A DNA stretch of 64,000 nt from Bryobacterales bacterium (GTDB lineage: Bacteria > Acidobacteriota > Terriglobia > Bryobacterales > Bryobacteraceae): the NCBI GenBank assembly GCA_016716385.1, contig JADJWL010000008.1, positions 186,001 to 250,000 on the forward strand, written 5' to 3'. The position numbers were made by a program, and so were the translations under genes. Below, piece after piece: positions 9,712 to 18,697 of the stretch. The notes below the pieces were generated by a model. It saw nothing but the letters and a program-made list of their open reading frames with translations. It searched no databases and was not told the origin of the DNA. The stretch's first letter is position 1, and every line of letters starts with the position of its first letter.

Positions 9712-10321
9712 CCGCCACCGACACGCCGTCGCGGATGGGCAGAATGGCGGAGAAAAAGCCCTGGTGGCCGAACAGGCGCCGGTTGAACTCGACCACGCCG
9801 AAGTCGGCTTCCTCCTTGGGGTCGAGGACGCGGCCGTGCCAGAGCGTGTTGTCGGTAATGAACAGCCCGCCCCGGCGCAGGCGCGCTGGAGCGGCGTCGA
9901 GCACCGCCGGGTAGCCTTCCTTATCCACGTCGTTGAAGATCAGGTCGTATTCGCCCTCGGTTGACGCCAGGGCCGTGAGGGCGTCGCCGACATGCACCCG
10001 GATCTGGCCCGCCAGTCCGGTGCGCTCGAAATAATCGCGTGCGCGGCGGGCGCTGTCGGGCGAGCCGTCCGAGTAGTGGACCTCGGCTTCCGGCCCGGCG
10101 GCTCGGGTGAGCCAGATGGTCGAGTACCCGATCGCGGATCCCAGTTCGAAGATCCTGCGGGGCTTCGTCAACTTGACCAGCGCCGCAAGGAACGTCGCCA
10201 CCGCCGGGCCGATGATCGGCACGCGGTGCTCGGCTGCGTACGCCTCCATCTCCGCCAGAACGGCATCGCGCTCCGGCAGCAGAGACAGCATGTACTGTTC
10301 AATCGCCGGATCGGTAATCAT
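9701..10321 (-). CDS. SAM-dependent O-methyltransferase
   Basis: 206-residue class I methyltransferase of the catechol/caffeoyl-CoA O-methyltransferase family. The SAM-binding motif I is FELGSAIGYSTIWL, followed by EVHYSDGS, the metal-site region FNDVDKEGYP, and TDNTLWHGRV. The substrate is not predictable. The frame is open far upstream through purB, but the ATG at 10321 gives a normal N-terminus and overlaps the purB stop by 4 bp (ATGA), so it is translationally coupled to purB. It is the last gene of a long minus-strand run. Confidence 0.93.
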   Translation of the reverse strand: MITDPAIEQYMLSLLPERDAVLAEMEAYAAEHRVPIIGPAVATFLAALVKLTKPRRIFELGSAIGYSTIWLTRAAGPEAEVHYSDGSPDSARRARDYFERTGLAGQIRVHVGDALTALASTEGEYDLIFNDVDKEGYPAVLDAAPARLRRGGLFITDNTLWHGRVLDPKEEADFGVVEFNRRLFGHQGFFSAILPIRDGVSVAVKR

Positions 10322-11628
10322 ACGCCGAACACTCTCTTGAAGATCGCGCCCACGTTGCGCAGTTGCCGCTCGAGCGAGAACGCTTCGGCGATCTGCGCCC
10401 CGGTAAGCACGGAGTGGATATCCGGGTCCGCCTCCACCAGCGCGCGAAAATCGTCGCCGTTCTCCCATGCCTGCATTGCGTGCGTCTGCACGACGCGGTA
10501 CGCCGTCTCGCGCAGCATCCCGGCGGCGGCGAGATCGAGCAGCAACTGGCCGGAAAAGATCAGCCCGCGCGTCAGGTCGAGGTTGCGCCGCATGCGTTCG
10601 GGGTACACCACCAACGTGTCGGCCAGGCGCGTGGTCTTGGCGAGCAGGTAATCGGCCAGGATGCACGAGTCGGCGAGGATGACGCGCTCCACCGACGAGT
10701 GCGAAATGTCGCGCTCATGCCAGAGGGCGACATTTTCCATGGCGCCCGTCACGTTGCCGCGCAGCACGCGCGCCAGGCCGCAGATCTGCTCGCAGACCAC
10801 CGGGTTGCGCTTGTGCGGCATGGCGGAACTGCCCTTCTGGCCGCGCGCGAAGTACTCTTCGGCCTCGCGCACTTCGGTGCGTTGCAGGTGGCGCACTTCG
10901 AGCGCGATCTTTTCGAGGCTTGCGCCCAGGATCGCCAGCGCCGCGACGAACTCCGCGTGCCGGTCGCGCTGGATCACCTGCGAAGAAACGGGCGCCGGCC
11001 GGATCCCCAACTTGTCGCAAATGCGTTCCTCGGCCTCGGGTCCGATGTGCGCGAACGTACCGACCGCGCCCGAGATCTTGCCGATGCGAATCCCCTCGGC
11101 GGCATGCTTCAGCCGGTCGAGATTGCGTCCCGCTTCCTCGTACCAGATGGCGAGCTTCAAGCCGAACGTGATGGGCTCGGCGTGGACGCCGTGCGTGCGG
11201 CCGACCTGCACGGTGTCGCGAAATTCGAACGCGCGGCGCTTCAGCACGGCGCGCAGGCCCTCGACCGCGGGAATGAGCAGTTCGGCGGATTGCTTCAGGA
11301 GCAGCGCCTGCGCCGTGTCCACCACATCGTTCGACGTCAGGCCGTAATGGAACCAGCGCGACGCTTCGGCCTCGCCGGCGGCAGCCATCGTTTCGGCGAC
11401 CGAGGTCGTAAACGCGATGACGTCGTGCTTGACCTCGGCTTCAATCTCGCCGATCCGTGCAACATCGAATCCGGCGTGCGCACGGAGCGCACGTGCCGCT
11501 TCAGCCGGCACCACGCCGAGTTCGGCCAGCGCCTCAGACGCCGCGAGTTCCACCGCCAGCCACTGGCTGTACTTGTTCTGGTCGCTCCAGATGCGGCCCA
11601 TTTCGGGCCGCGTGTAACGGGTAATCAT
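10318..11628 (-). CDS. purB: Adenylosuccinate lyase
   Basis: 436-residue fumarase/aspartase-superfamily enzyme that catalyses two purine steps: SAICAR to AICAR, and adenylosuccinate to AMP, releasing fumarate. The superfamily signature is GSSAMPHKRNP, with the catalytic His in RTHGVHAEP and LTSNDVVDTA also present. Length is normal. It starts 1 bp after the WalJ-like gene stop and overlaps the O-methyltransferase start by 4 bp, so it is embedded in an operon rather than beside purA. N-terminus MITRYTRPEMGRIWSDQNKY matches the family and supports the ATG at 11628. Confidence 0.98.
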   Translation of the reverse strand: MITRYTRPEMGRIWSDQNKYSQWLAVELAASEALAELGVVPAEAARALRAHAGFDVARIGEIEAEVKHDVIAFTTSVAETMAAAGEAEASRWFHYGLTSNDVVDTAQALLLKQSAELLIPAVEGLRAVLKRRAFEFRDTVQVGRTHGVHAEPITFGLKLAIWYEEAGRNLDRLKHAAEGIRIGKISGAVGTFAHIGPEAEERICDKLGIRPAPVSSQVIQRDRHAEFVAALAILGASLEKIALEVRHLQRTEVREAEEYFARGQKGSSAMPHKRNPVVCEQICGLARVLRGNVTGAMENVALWHERDISHSSVERVILADSCILADYLLAKTTRLADTLVVYPERMRRNLDLTRGLIFSGQLLLDLAAAGMLRETAYRVVQTHAMQAWENGDDFRALVEADPDIHSVLTGAQIAEAFSLERQLRNVGAIFKRVFGV

Positions 11629-11629
11629 T

Positions 11630-12400
11630 TCAGAAAGAAAAAACCTCCGTGGGATGCTTCGGTCCGGCGACCGACAGCGCGGCGCGCGCGCCCCGCTCGG
11701 CGAGCGCCTGCTGCGCGCCGAGGCGCACGATCTCCGGGTGATTGTTGTGCTCGCTCAGGTGCCCCAGCACCAGGTGCGCAACGTTGGGGCCAAGATCGCG
11801 CAAAATGAAGTCGCACGCGCCGGGGTTCGACAGGTGCCCCACGCGGCTCATCACGCGCTGTTTGACGGACCACGGATACGGTCCGACCTTCAGCATCTCC
11901 AGATCGTGATTGGACTCGAGCAGGACGAAATCCATGGTCTCCAGGTGCACGCGGACGGACTCGGTAACGTAGCCCAGGTCTGTCGCCAGGCCGATCCGGA
12001 CCCCTTCGGCGTGGAGCGTAAAGCCAACCGGGTCGACCGCGTCATGAGGCACGGTGAAGCTGTTTACCTCGATGTCGCCGATGGCGAATCGGCTCCCGGC
12101 CTGGAACAACTCGACATTCGGGCTGGCGCCGTTCCAGTCGATGGCGGGAGCCGTCAGCCGCGACAGGTACGCCTTCTTGCCGTGTCGCTTCACGAGGCGG
12201 GCGAGACCGGAGACGTGGTCGGAATGCTCGTGGGTGATGAGGACGGCGTCGAGATCTTCCGGCCGCTCCCCGATCAAGGCCAGGCGGCGCGTGAGTTCGC
12301 GGACGCTTAAACCGGCGTCCACCAGCAGCCTGGTATGGGACGTGGCGACAAAGGTTGCGTTCCCCGAACTGCTGCTGGCGAGAATGGAAACCCGGACGAT
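11630..12400 (-). CDS. WalJ/YycJ-like metallo-beta-lactamase-fold hydrolase with no standard start codon
   Basis: About 256 residues. The N-terminal VRVSILASSSSGN and metal motif THEHSDH, then SFTVPHDA, LATDLG, SNHD and LGHLSEHNN, match the MBL-fold family that includes WalJ/YycJ, proposed to act in nucleic-acid metabolism linked to cell-wall signalling. The start is a problem. Homologues begin with Met at the position that reads GTC here (12395-12397). No in-frame ATG, GTG or TTG exists until TTG at 12523, inside the upstream epimerase gene. I place the start at ATC (12398-12400), preceded by GAGG about 10 nt away. A rare ATC start, a base error or an upstream TTG start are the alternatives. 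Confidence 0.8.
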   Translation of the reverse strand: MVRVSILASSSSGNATFVATSHTRLLVDAGLSVRELTRRLALIGERPEDLDAVLITHEHSDHVSGLARLVKRHGKKAYLSRLTAPAIDWNGASPNVELFQAGSRFAIGDIEVNSFTVPHDAVDPVGFTLHAEGVRIGLATDLGYVTESVRVHLETMDFVLLESNHDLEMLKVGPYPWSVKQRVMSRVGHLSNPGACDFILRDLGPNVAHLVLGHLSEHNNHPEIVRLGAQQALAERGARAALSVAGPKHPTEVFSF

Positions 12401-12458
12401 GGCTGTGTGTCCTCGATCTTCACTTGTAACAGAGGCGCGCCGTCCACGTCCACCGGCT

Positions 12459-13496
12459 TCAGGCCAGCGTCTTCCGGCCCTCGCGGCGGCGCAGCGCGCG
12501 GATCGCCTCCATCGTCTCGGCAAGGCTTTGTTCCAGCGGGACGCGCGGCTCCCAGCCGAGTTCCGCATTCGCCCGCGCGTTGGACGCGCTGTAGCGCTTG
12601 CCGCGCAACGAGCGCAACAACTCGGGGGTCGCGCTCCGGGGCGCCCCGCGAGTCTTCTCGTCCAGCCATTCGAAGAACGGGACCATTCCCAGCGCGAAAT
12701 CGGGCAGCAGACGGGGCGCGGCGGGAACCCGTGGATCGATGCCATGCATCATCCGGGTGAGTTCCTGGAACGATGGCAGGACGTCGTTGCCCAGGTAGAA
12801 CCGCCCGGCGACGTCGTGCTGCGCCGCCAGGACATGCCCCTCGGTGACGTCGCGGATGTCCACGTACGGAAAATTGAGCTTCGGCGCGGCCATCCGCATC
12901 GTGCCCAGCATGATGCCCTCGATCACGTCGGTGGACTGCGTCCGCCGCTGGAATCCAGGCCCCCCGATGGCGCCCGGCAGCACCGTGACCAGGCGGACCC
13001 CCAGTTCTTCGGCGACACGCCACGCGGCGCGCTCGCCCTCCACTTTTGCCCGGATGTAGGGAACCCGAAGGTCCGGGTTCCAGTCGGCCTCGGTCGCCGG
13101 CGGGTCACCGGGCCCGGCCAGCGGCAGGGTGACGATCGAGGAAGTCATCACGACCTTGTTGACGCCGGTGCGCGCGGCCGCGCGGATCGCGTTCGCCGCT
13201 CCTTCCACGCTGTCCCGGACCATCTCGCCGTCGGCCGCCGGACCGCTGGTGTGGAACGCGTAGGTGGCTGCGACGTGGAAAAGAAGCTCGACGCCCTGGC
13301 AGGCGTGCTCGAAGGCATCGAGATTGCGGACGTCCAGAGACACGAAGTCCTGGACGCCGAGAGCCCTCAGGGAAGCGGTTCTGGCCTCGTCGTCCACCGA
13401 CCGGACCGATGCGCGAACATCGTATCCGCGTTCGAGCAGCGCCTTGCACAGGTTGAAGCCGACATGCCCGTTGGCGCCAGTCACAAGTGTCTTCAT
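12459..13496 (-). CDS. NAD-dependent epimerase/dehydratase, dihydroflavonol-4-reductase-like
   Basis: 345-residue extended short-chain dehydrogenase. The N-terminal Rossmann motif is VTGANGHVGFNL, with the SDR serine in VMTSSIVTL and the YxxxK pair in VPYIRAKVEGE. The C-terminal half resembles dihydroflavonol-4-reductase-like bacterial proteins. The substrate is unknown, likely an aldehyde, ketone or sterol-type compound. The ATG at 13496 gives MKTLVTGANGH, the family start; another ATG 12 bp upstream is possible. It follows the SelA-like gene by 17 bp, and 58 bp separate it from the WalJ-like gene. Confidence 0.9.
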   Translation of the reverse strand: MKTLVTGANGHVGFNLCKALLERGYDVRASVRSVDDEARTASLRALGVQDFVSLDVRNLDAFEHACQGVELLFHVAATYAFHTSGPAADGEMVRDSVEGAANAIRAAARTGVNKVVMTSSIVTLPLAGPGDPPATEADWNPDLRVPYIRAKVEGERAAWRVAEELGVRLVTVLPGAIGGPGFQRRTQSTDVIEGIMLGTMRMAAPKLNFPYVDIRDVTEGHVLAAQHDVAGRFYLGNDVLPSFQELTRMMHGIDPRVPAAPRLLPDFALGMVPFFEWLDEKTRGAPRSATPELLRSLRGKRYSASNARANAELGWEPRVPLEQSLAETMEAIRALRRREGRKTLA

Positions 13497-13513
13497 CGCT
13501 GTCTCCACGGCGG

Positions 13514-15052
13514 CTAGGCCCGGACGGCTTTCCAGCGCGCCGGGCCGTACTGCCAGCCCATATCGATCTCGCCGCTCATCGTGTCGCCTTCGAGCTTGCC
13601 CCTGAAGACGTAGATCAGGGGCATGGATTCGTAGTGCCCCGTGGTCGTGATCTCCACCAGATCCCCGTCAATCGTGCCTTTCACGTCACCGTGCTCGATG
13701 AGCCAGCTTGAGTACATGCCGGTGAGGCGATGGCCGTCGGCGTTCAGATACACGTGGTGGCGCGTTGCGCTGGCGGCGAACTCGATGTCGAAGGACCAGC
13801 GGCCGGTCAGGTCGCGCGCTGGAGGCTTCGGCGCGGGCTCACGCCGGGGTCCGCGGTGCGCATTGAAGACCGCGTAGAGGCGCTCGGCGACAGCCTCGTG
13901 CTCGCCCGGGTACATCGCCGCGGGGCGTAGCGGGAACGAGTTCACCGTCCCCTGGGCGTGTGTGGCGATGCGCGGCTCGCCATTCATCAACTGGTGGAAC
14001 AACTCATCGCCCGTGATGCCGACACGCTCCAGATCCCACCGCACGTTCAATACCGGATAGAAACTCCTGTCGGCCTCCACAAGGCCGGCGTTGACGCCGG
14101 GCACCTGGTTGATGCGCGCTCCGATGTGCCGCAGCCAGCCCGTCCATTCCGCGTCCTCGGCAGCGCGGTCGCGTCCGCTGAACAGCGCCTCGACGGCGGC
14201 CGCCATTCCCACGATCTGCTCCTTGCTGACTTTGAGCGCACGGCCGAAGGTCACCGTGCTCGGGGAGAGCGCGGCGTACGCGGCGGTGACGAGGTCCTTG
14301 CGGCCCATCAGAATGCCCGCGCTCTGCGGTCCGCGCAGGATCTTGCCGCCGCTGTAGCAGACCAGGTCGGCGCCCCGGCTCAGATACGGATTCGGCACCA
14401 CCGGCACGCGGTCGGCGGCGTCGATCTGCACCGGGACGCCGCGGCGGTGCGCGGCTGCGACGAACTGCTCGAGCGTGAACGGATTGCCGCCGTGCAGGAT
14501 GTTGATCTGGGCATGGGCCATCGCGGTGCGCGGACCGAAGGCCCGCTCCAGTTCTTCCAGCGTCCCCGCCTCCACCAGCCGGGCCCCGGCGCAGCGCACC
14601 AGATGGTCGTACACGTTGCGGGACCACCGCGGAACCACCACTTCGTTCTTGAGCCGCGAGGTGTCCGGCAGCGGCTGCATCTTCTCCGGATCGCCGCCCG
14701 CGATGCAGGCCACGGTCCCAAGCGTGACGGCGCCGCCCGCTCCATTCGCCACCATGGCGGCCGGGGCGCCGAGCAGTTCGGCGATGCGCCGTCCGGCGGC
14801 TTCCTGCAACTCGTCGAGCCAGACGTGGTAGTGCGCTGCCTGCTCCATCGCCCGGATCACCTCGGGGAGCATGCGCGATCCTCCGTACATGGTCCAGGTC
14901 GCACAGCAGTTGATGAACGGCCGGACACCGAGACGGGTGTAGACGTCCGGGCCGGATCCGCGGCGCGGAACGGTGGCGCCGGCGGCCATCGCGGCGGCGG
15001 GAAACGCGGCGCTCCTGCGCAGCAGGGAGCGACGGCTGAAACGCCTCTTCAT
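13514..15052 (-). CDS. Exported SelA-like PLP-dependent enzyme
   Basis: 512 residues. The first ~28 residues form a Tat-type signal (RRFSRRSLLRR, then an Ala-rich stretch). Residues ~40-405 are a PLP aminotransferase-fold domain of the SelA / D-glucosaminate-6-phosphate ammonia-lyase type, with VANGAGGAVTLGT, QIDAADRVPV and the Lys-bearing CYSGGKILRGPQSAG. A C-terminal ~100-residue domain (LTGRWSFDIEF...) looks like a small beta-rich module. Export, and the unrelated extra domain, argue against selenocysteinyl-tRNA synthesis. An ammonia-lyase or other beta/gamma-eliminating reaction is inferred, but the substrate is unknown. The ATG at 15052 starts the Tat signal. Confidence 0.85.
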   Translation of the reverse strand: MKRRFSRRSLLRRSAAFPAAAMAAGATVPRRGSGPDVYTRLGVRPFINCCATWTMYGGSRMLPEVIRAMEQAAHYHVWLDELQEAAGRRIAELLGAPAAMVANGAGGAVTLGTVACIAGGDPEKMQPLPDTSRLKNEVVVPRWSRNVYDHLVRCAGARLVEAGTLEELERAFGPRTAMAHAQINILHGGNPFTLEQFVAAAHRRGVPVQIDAADRVPVVPNPYLSRGADLVCYSGGKILRGPQSAGILMGRKDLVTAAYAALSPSTVTFGRALKVSKEQIVGMAAAVEALFSGRDRAAEDAEWTGWLRHIGARINQVPGVNAGLVEADRSFYPVLNVRWDLERVGITGDELFHQLMNGEPRIATHAQGTVNSFPLRPAAMYPGEHEAVAERLYAVFNAHRGPRREPAPKPPARDLTGRWSFDIEFAASATRHHVYLNADGHRLTGMYSSWLIEHGDVKGTIDGDLVEITTTGHYESMPLIYVFRGKLEGDTMSGEIDMGWQYGPARWKAVRA

Positions 15053-15068
15053 TTCAGGCAGTGTATCC

Positions 15069-16112
15069 CTATTGCAGACGGGATTGGGGATGCAACCGCT
15101 CCCATTCGAACCAGAACATAACCTGCACCGGCAAGCGGTCCTCGCCGGCCAGCGCCCGCACGGTCGCGCCGTCTCGCGCGAGCGACACCACCACAGGTTC
15201 GCCTCCAACAGTGACGTGCAGCGGACTCACCGCGGCGAGACTGCGTAGCGGCACGGCGAACGCTTCGCCGCGATGGACCAGCCCCGCGACCAGTTCCCGC
15301 TCGGCGAGCGCCTTGCTACGTCTTGGAGGAGGAACCGCCGCGACCAGACTTTCCCACGAAGATCTCGGATAGAACCAGCGGTAACGGGACTCCGTCCGCA
15401 CGACCGTCGCATCCGGCGCTTCGTCGCGCCAGAGTCCGAAGGTAGATTCCTCGCCGCCTGCCCACTCCAGACGGTGTCCCTTCAGCGGACCGAGCAGGCA
15501 TTCCCCGGACGATTGCTGCCACCAGCTTCCGGTCTCCTCGTCTTCGAGCAGGAAGTTCTGGTTGTTCACTCCACCGATGCGGAAACGCAGGACGCGCCCG
15601 GCAACCGTGCGCTTCCAGACGATGCCGGTGCGGCAGAGGGCGCAGTAGCTCGGCAGAATCGGCTCGCCGCCGAGCGTGTCGTTCACGAGGTGGTGGTAGG
15701 CGAGATAGCGCACCGGGTACAGACGCGCTTCGTTTCCGATCCGGATCGCCAGAACCCGGTCCGCCGGGTCAAGATCCGACTTGGCGACGGGATCCAGGCC
15801 GAGCGCCCGCGGGGGCGGGAAGATCCACTCGATCCATCCTCGGGCAGCGGCCGCGGTCCCGATTGCCGCGAGCAGGAGAACGAGAATGGCCAGCCGCCGC
15901 CGCGCCTTCCACGCAAGAGCCGCTCCTGCCAGCGCCAGTATCAGGGACAGACCCGCTCCCCAATCCGCGACGCCTTTTGCCTGGTAGGCCCAGCGGAGCG
16001 TCGCCGGGGTCTGCGGCGCCGGCGGGACGGAAGCGAGCAGCGTCAATCCGATGAACGCCAGCGAGACCGCCGCCGACGCCACGAGCAAACTCAATGCGAC
16101 CCTGTGCCGCAT
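15069..16112 (-). CDS. DUF3179 domain membrane-anchored protein
   Basis: 347 residues. Hydrophobic segments lie at about 7-27, 52-70 and 75-90, followed by a soluble DUF3179 domain. The family core is recognisable: RLYPVRYLAYHHLVND, PSYCALCRTG and the GLWRDEAPD segment. The function of DUF3179 is unknown; the conserved His and Cys-x-x-Cys residues suggest metal or redox binding, which is inference. The C-terminus also contains VPLRSLAAVSPLHVTV. It sits 3 bp after the M42 peptidase stop and 16 bp before the SelA-like start, in a co-directional run. Confidence 0.85.
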   Translation of the reverse strand: MRHRVALSLLVASAAVSLAFIGLTLLASVPPAPQTPATLRWAYQAKGVADWGAGLSLILALAGAALAWKARRRLAILVLLLAAIGTAAAARGWIEWIFPPPRALGLDPVAKSDLDPADRVLAIRIGNEARLYPVRYLAYHHLVNDTLGGEPILPSYCALCRTGIVWKRTVAGRVLRFRIGGVNNQNFLLEDEETGSWWQQSSGECLLGPLKGHRLEWAGGEESTFGLWRDEAPDATVVRTESRYRWFYPRSSWESLVAAVPPPRRSKALAERELVAGLVHRGEAFAVPLRSLAAVSPLHVTVGGEPVVVSLARDGATVRALAGEDRLPVQVMFWFEWERLHPQSRLQ

Positions 16113-16115
16113 GGA

Positions 16116-17249
16116 CTAATCGAACTGCTTCAGGCGCGCGACCGCGGCGGCGTCCAGACGCTTCAGGACTTCCACCAATAGCTCCACTGCGCGGTCGAAA
16201 TCGTCGCGCTGGATGATGCCGTTGTGATTGTGGAGGTAGCGCGTCGGGACCGTGAAGTTGATCGCGGGAATGCCGGCGAAGCGCCTCTGCATTTCGGCGC
16301 CGTCTTCGCCGTAGCCGCTCAGGACGTTGTACTGCAGCGGGATGCCCTTGTCGCTCGCGGCCTGGGCGAAGAAATCGCGCAGCTTCAGGTTGGGCAGCAT
16401 GGAGCTGTCATGGAGGAAGATTCCGGGACCGTAACCCAGCCGCTCCTGCGCCTCGTCGGGACTGATGCCCGGATAATCGCCGGCCACTCCGGATTCGAGA
16501 CTGATGCCGATGTCGGGACGCACCTGGTAAGTGGCTGTATGCGCGCCCCGCAGCCCGACCTCCTCCTGCACAGTCGCGACCGCATACACCGAGCAGGGCA
16601 GCGGAACGCCCTTCAGCTTGCGCATCGCCTCGACGATGACTCCGAGTCCGACGCGATCGTCCCAGGCTTTGGCCAGATAGCGCTTCCCGCCGGCCATCAC
16701 GACGAACTTCGAGTCGGGGGCGATCGGGTCGCCGGGACGGATCCCGAGCCGGTCCTCGGCGTCCTGTTTGCTGGTCGCGCCCACGTCAAGGAAAATGCTG
16801 TCGCGCCCACGCAGACGGCTTCGCTCGTCGCCGGTCATCACGTGCGGCGTCTTCAAGCCGCTCACGGCGAGCACCGGACCCTTGCGGGTCTGGACGATGT
16901 AGCGCTGGTTGATCAGCGCTCCGTCGAGCCAGCCGCCGAGCGTCTGGAACTTGATGAAGCCGTCAGGCGTGATATAGCGGACGATCATGCCGAGTTCGTC
17001 CATGTGGGCGGCGAGCATCACCTTCGGCGCGTTCGCCGGACCTTCGCGAATGGCGATGAGTGAGCCGAGTCCGTCGGTCTCCAACCGGTCAACCAGCGGC
17101 GCCATCTCGCGGCGCATGACCTGTCGCACGGGACCCTCGTATCCGGTCGGTCCGAACGCATTTGTGAGATCGGCCAGCAGCCGCTCCACGGGGTCCGTCT
17201 GCCCCCACATCGTCCCCGCCAACAGCAGCAATCCCGCAAAGACTCGCAT
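16116..17249 (-). CDS. M42-family metallopeptidase with signal peptide
   Basis: 377 residues. Metal ligands are visible in order: AAHMDELGM, the bridging Asp in AWDDRVGLG, the catalytic Glu pair in VQEEVGLRGA, an acidic residue in SLESGVAGDYPG (Glu where many relatives have Asp) and His in RYLHNHNG. M42 enzymes are di-metal aminopeptidases, usually cytosolic. This one begins MRVFAGLLLLAGTMWGQ, a plausible signal peptide, so it may act in the periplasm. The ATG at 17249 is preferred because upstream in-frame sequence does not look coding. It is the first gene of the seven-gene minus-strand run and is divergent from the permease, with a 70-bp gap. Confidence 0.9.
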   Translation of the reverse strand: MRVFAGLLLLAGTMWGQTDPVERLLADLTNAFGPTGYEGPVRQVMRREMAPLVDRLETDGLGSLIAIREGPANAPKVMLAAHMDELGMIVRYITPDGFIKFQTLGGWLDGALINQRYIVQTRKGPVLAVSGLKTPHVMTGDERSRLRGRDSIFLDVGATSKQDAEDRLGIRPGDPIAPDSKFVVMAGGKRYLAKAWDDRVGLGVIVEAMRKLKGVPLPCSVYAVATVQEEVGLRGAHTATYQVRPDIGISLESGVAGDYPGISPDEAQERLGYGPGIFLHDSSMLPNLKLRDFFAQAASDKGIPLQYNVLSGYGEDGAEMQRRFAGIPAINFTVPTRYLHNHNGIIQRDDFDRAVELLVEVLKRLDAAAVARLKQFD

Positions 17250-17319
17250 GGGGAGACGGTAACACACAGCCCGTTGCATGGAGAGAGCCCGGGTTGGCAT
17301 TAGAATCAAGATTCACGAC

Positions 17320-18693
17320 ATGGCCTCCTCACCGTCCACTTCCCCGCCGCTGCTCCGCCAACTCGGTCTGGTGTCCGCCGCAGCCCTCGTGGTGTCGAAC
17401 ATGATCGGCGCGGGCATTTTCGGCACAACCGGCTTCATGGCGGCGGCGTTGGGCGATGCGTGGCTGATTCTTGCCGCCTGGACCGTCGGCGGTCTGTTTG
17501 CGATGGCCGGCGCCTTCAGTTATTCCGAACTTGGGGTGAACCTGCCCAGTTCGGGCGGCGAGTACGTGTACCTTACGCGCGCCTACGGCCCGATGTGGGG
17601 GTACATGACGGGCTGGGCGTCCTTCTTTGCCGGCTTCTCCGCGCCGATCGCCACTGCGGCGCTGATCTTTTCGAGCTATCTCGGATACTTCTTCCCGGTG
17701 CTCGATCCGGCGCGTACGGCGATTGTGATTGGCTCCGGAGCGTTTTCGTTGCGTCTCGGCGGCGCGCAGTTGGGCGCGGCGGCGCTCATCGCCGCATTCA
17801 CCCTGCTGAATTGCTTCGGTGTCGCCAGGGTCGCCCGGATCCAGAACTTCCTCACGGCGCTCAAGGTGCTCGTGATCGTGGTGTTCGTCGCGAGCGGCTT
17901 TGCCTACGGGTCGGGAAGCTGGGACCATTTCTCCCAGCCCACCACGCGCGAAGCCCCGAATGCGCTGGCGGTGGCGTTCGTGATCCAGCTCTTCTTCGTC
18001 ATGGTGGGCTACAGCGGTTGGAACGCGGCCACCTACGTCGCCGAGGAGTTGAAGCAACCGGAGAAGACGCTTCCCGCCGCGCTCGCCCTCGGCTCCGGAC
18101 TGGTGCTGGCGCTCTATCTGGGACTCAATCTTGTCTTCATCTACTCGACGCCCCTCGACGAGCTGAAGGGCGTTGTGGCTGTCGGCATGGTGAGCGCACA
18201 GAACCTGTTCGGGGATGCCGGCGCGGCGGTGTTTAGCGGGCTGATGGCGGTCTCGATCATGTCCACGGTCAACGCCATGGTGACGATCGGGCCGCGCGTC
18301 TATTACGCGATGGCGCAGAACGGAGCGTTTCCCGCCGCAGCGGCGCGCGTCCACCCGCGCTTCCGCACGCCGATTGTGGCTATCGTGAGCCAGGGTGTCT
18401 GCGCGATTCTGATGACGCTGACGCCCATCCCCGACCTGTTCGTCTTCATCGGCTTCAGCCTGACTTTCTTCAGCGTGCTGGCTGTAGCGTCCGTCTTCCG
18501 CTTCCGCCGCCGTCCCGGCTGGCAGCGGCTGCGTGCCGTGGACTTCTGCTTCCCTCTCGTGCCCGCAGCCTACATCGTTGTGGGCGCCGGAATGATCGTG
18601 TACGGCATGATCTTCGCCCCGGTTGTTTCGGTGGCCGCGCTGGCGACGATCGGGCTTGGTGGCGCCGTCTACCACCTGACGAAAGTAAAATAG
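17320..18693 (+). CDS. APC-superfamily amino-acid permease
   Basis: 457-residue inner-membrane transporter with about 12 hydrophobic helices. The first helix carries the substrate-binding GAGIFG motif (VVSNMIGAGIFGTTGF), typical of amino acid-polyamine-organocation permeases, followed by SYSELGVNLPSSGGEYVYL. The SGWNAATYVAEELKQPEKTLP loop is also characteristic. The substrate cannot be assigned. I chose the ATG at 17320 (MASSPS...) rather than an upstream ATG at 17278. The exported Gfo/Idh oxidoreductase starts 4 bp after the stop, so the three plus-strand genes to 21105 probably form one operon. Confidence 0.93.
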   Translation: MASSPSTSPPLLRQLGLVSAAALVVSNMIGAGIFGTTGFMAAALGDAWLILAAWTVGGLFAMAGAFSYSELGVNLPSSGGEYVYLTRAYGPMWGYMTGWASFFAGFSAPIATAALIFSSYLGYFFPVLDPARTAIVIGSGAFSLRLGGAQLGAAALIAAFTLLNCFGVARVARIQNFLTALKVLVIVVFVASGFAYGSGSWDHFSQPTTREAPNALAVAFVIQLFFVMVGYSGWNAATYVAEELKQPEKTLPAALALGSGLVLALYLGLNLVFIYSTPLDELKGVVAVGMVSAQNLFGDAGAAVFSGLMAVSIMSTVNAMVTIGPRVYYAMAQNGAFPAAAARVHPRFRTPIVAIVSQGVCAILMTLTPIPDLFVFIGFSLTFFSVLAVASVFRFRRRPGWQRLRAVDFCFPLVPAAYIVVGAGMIVYGMIFAPVVSVAALATIGLGGAVYHLTKVK

Positions 18694-18697
18694 CGGC

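Noticed and set aside
13514..15052. Genuine selenocysteinyl-tRNA synthase
   Set aside because: Signal peptide, extra domain, and no other selenium genes nearby.
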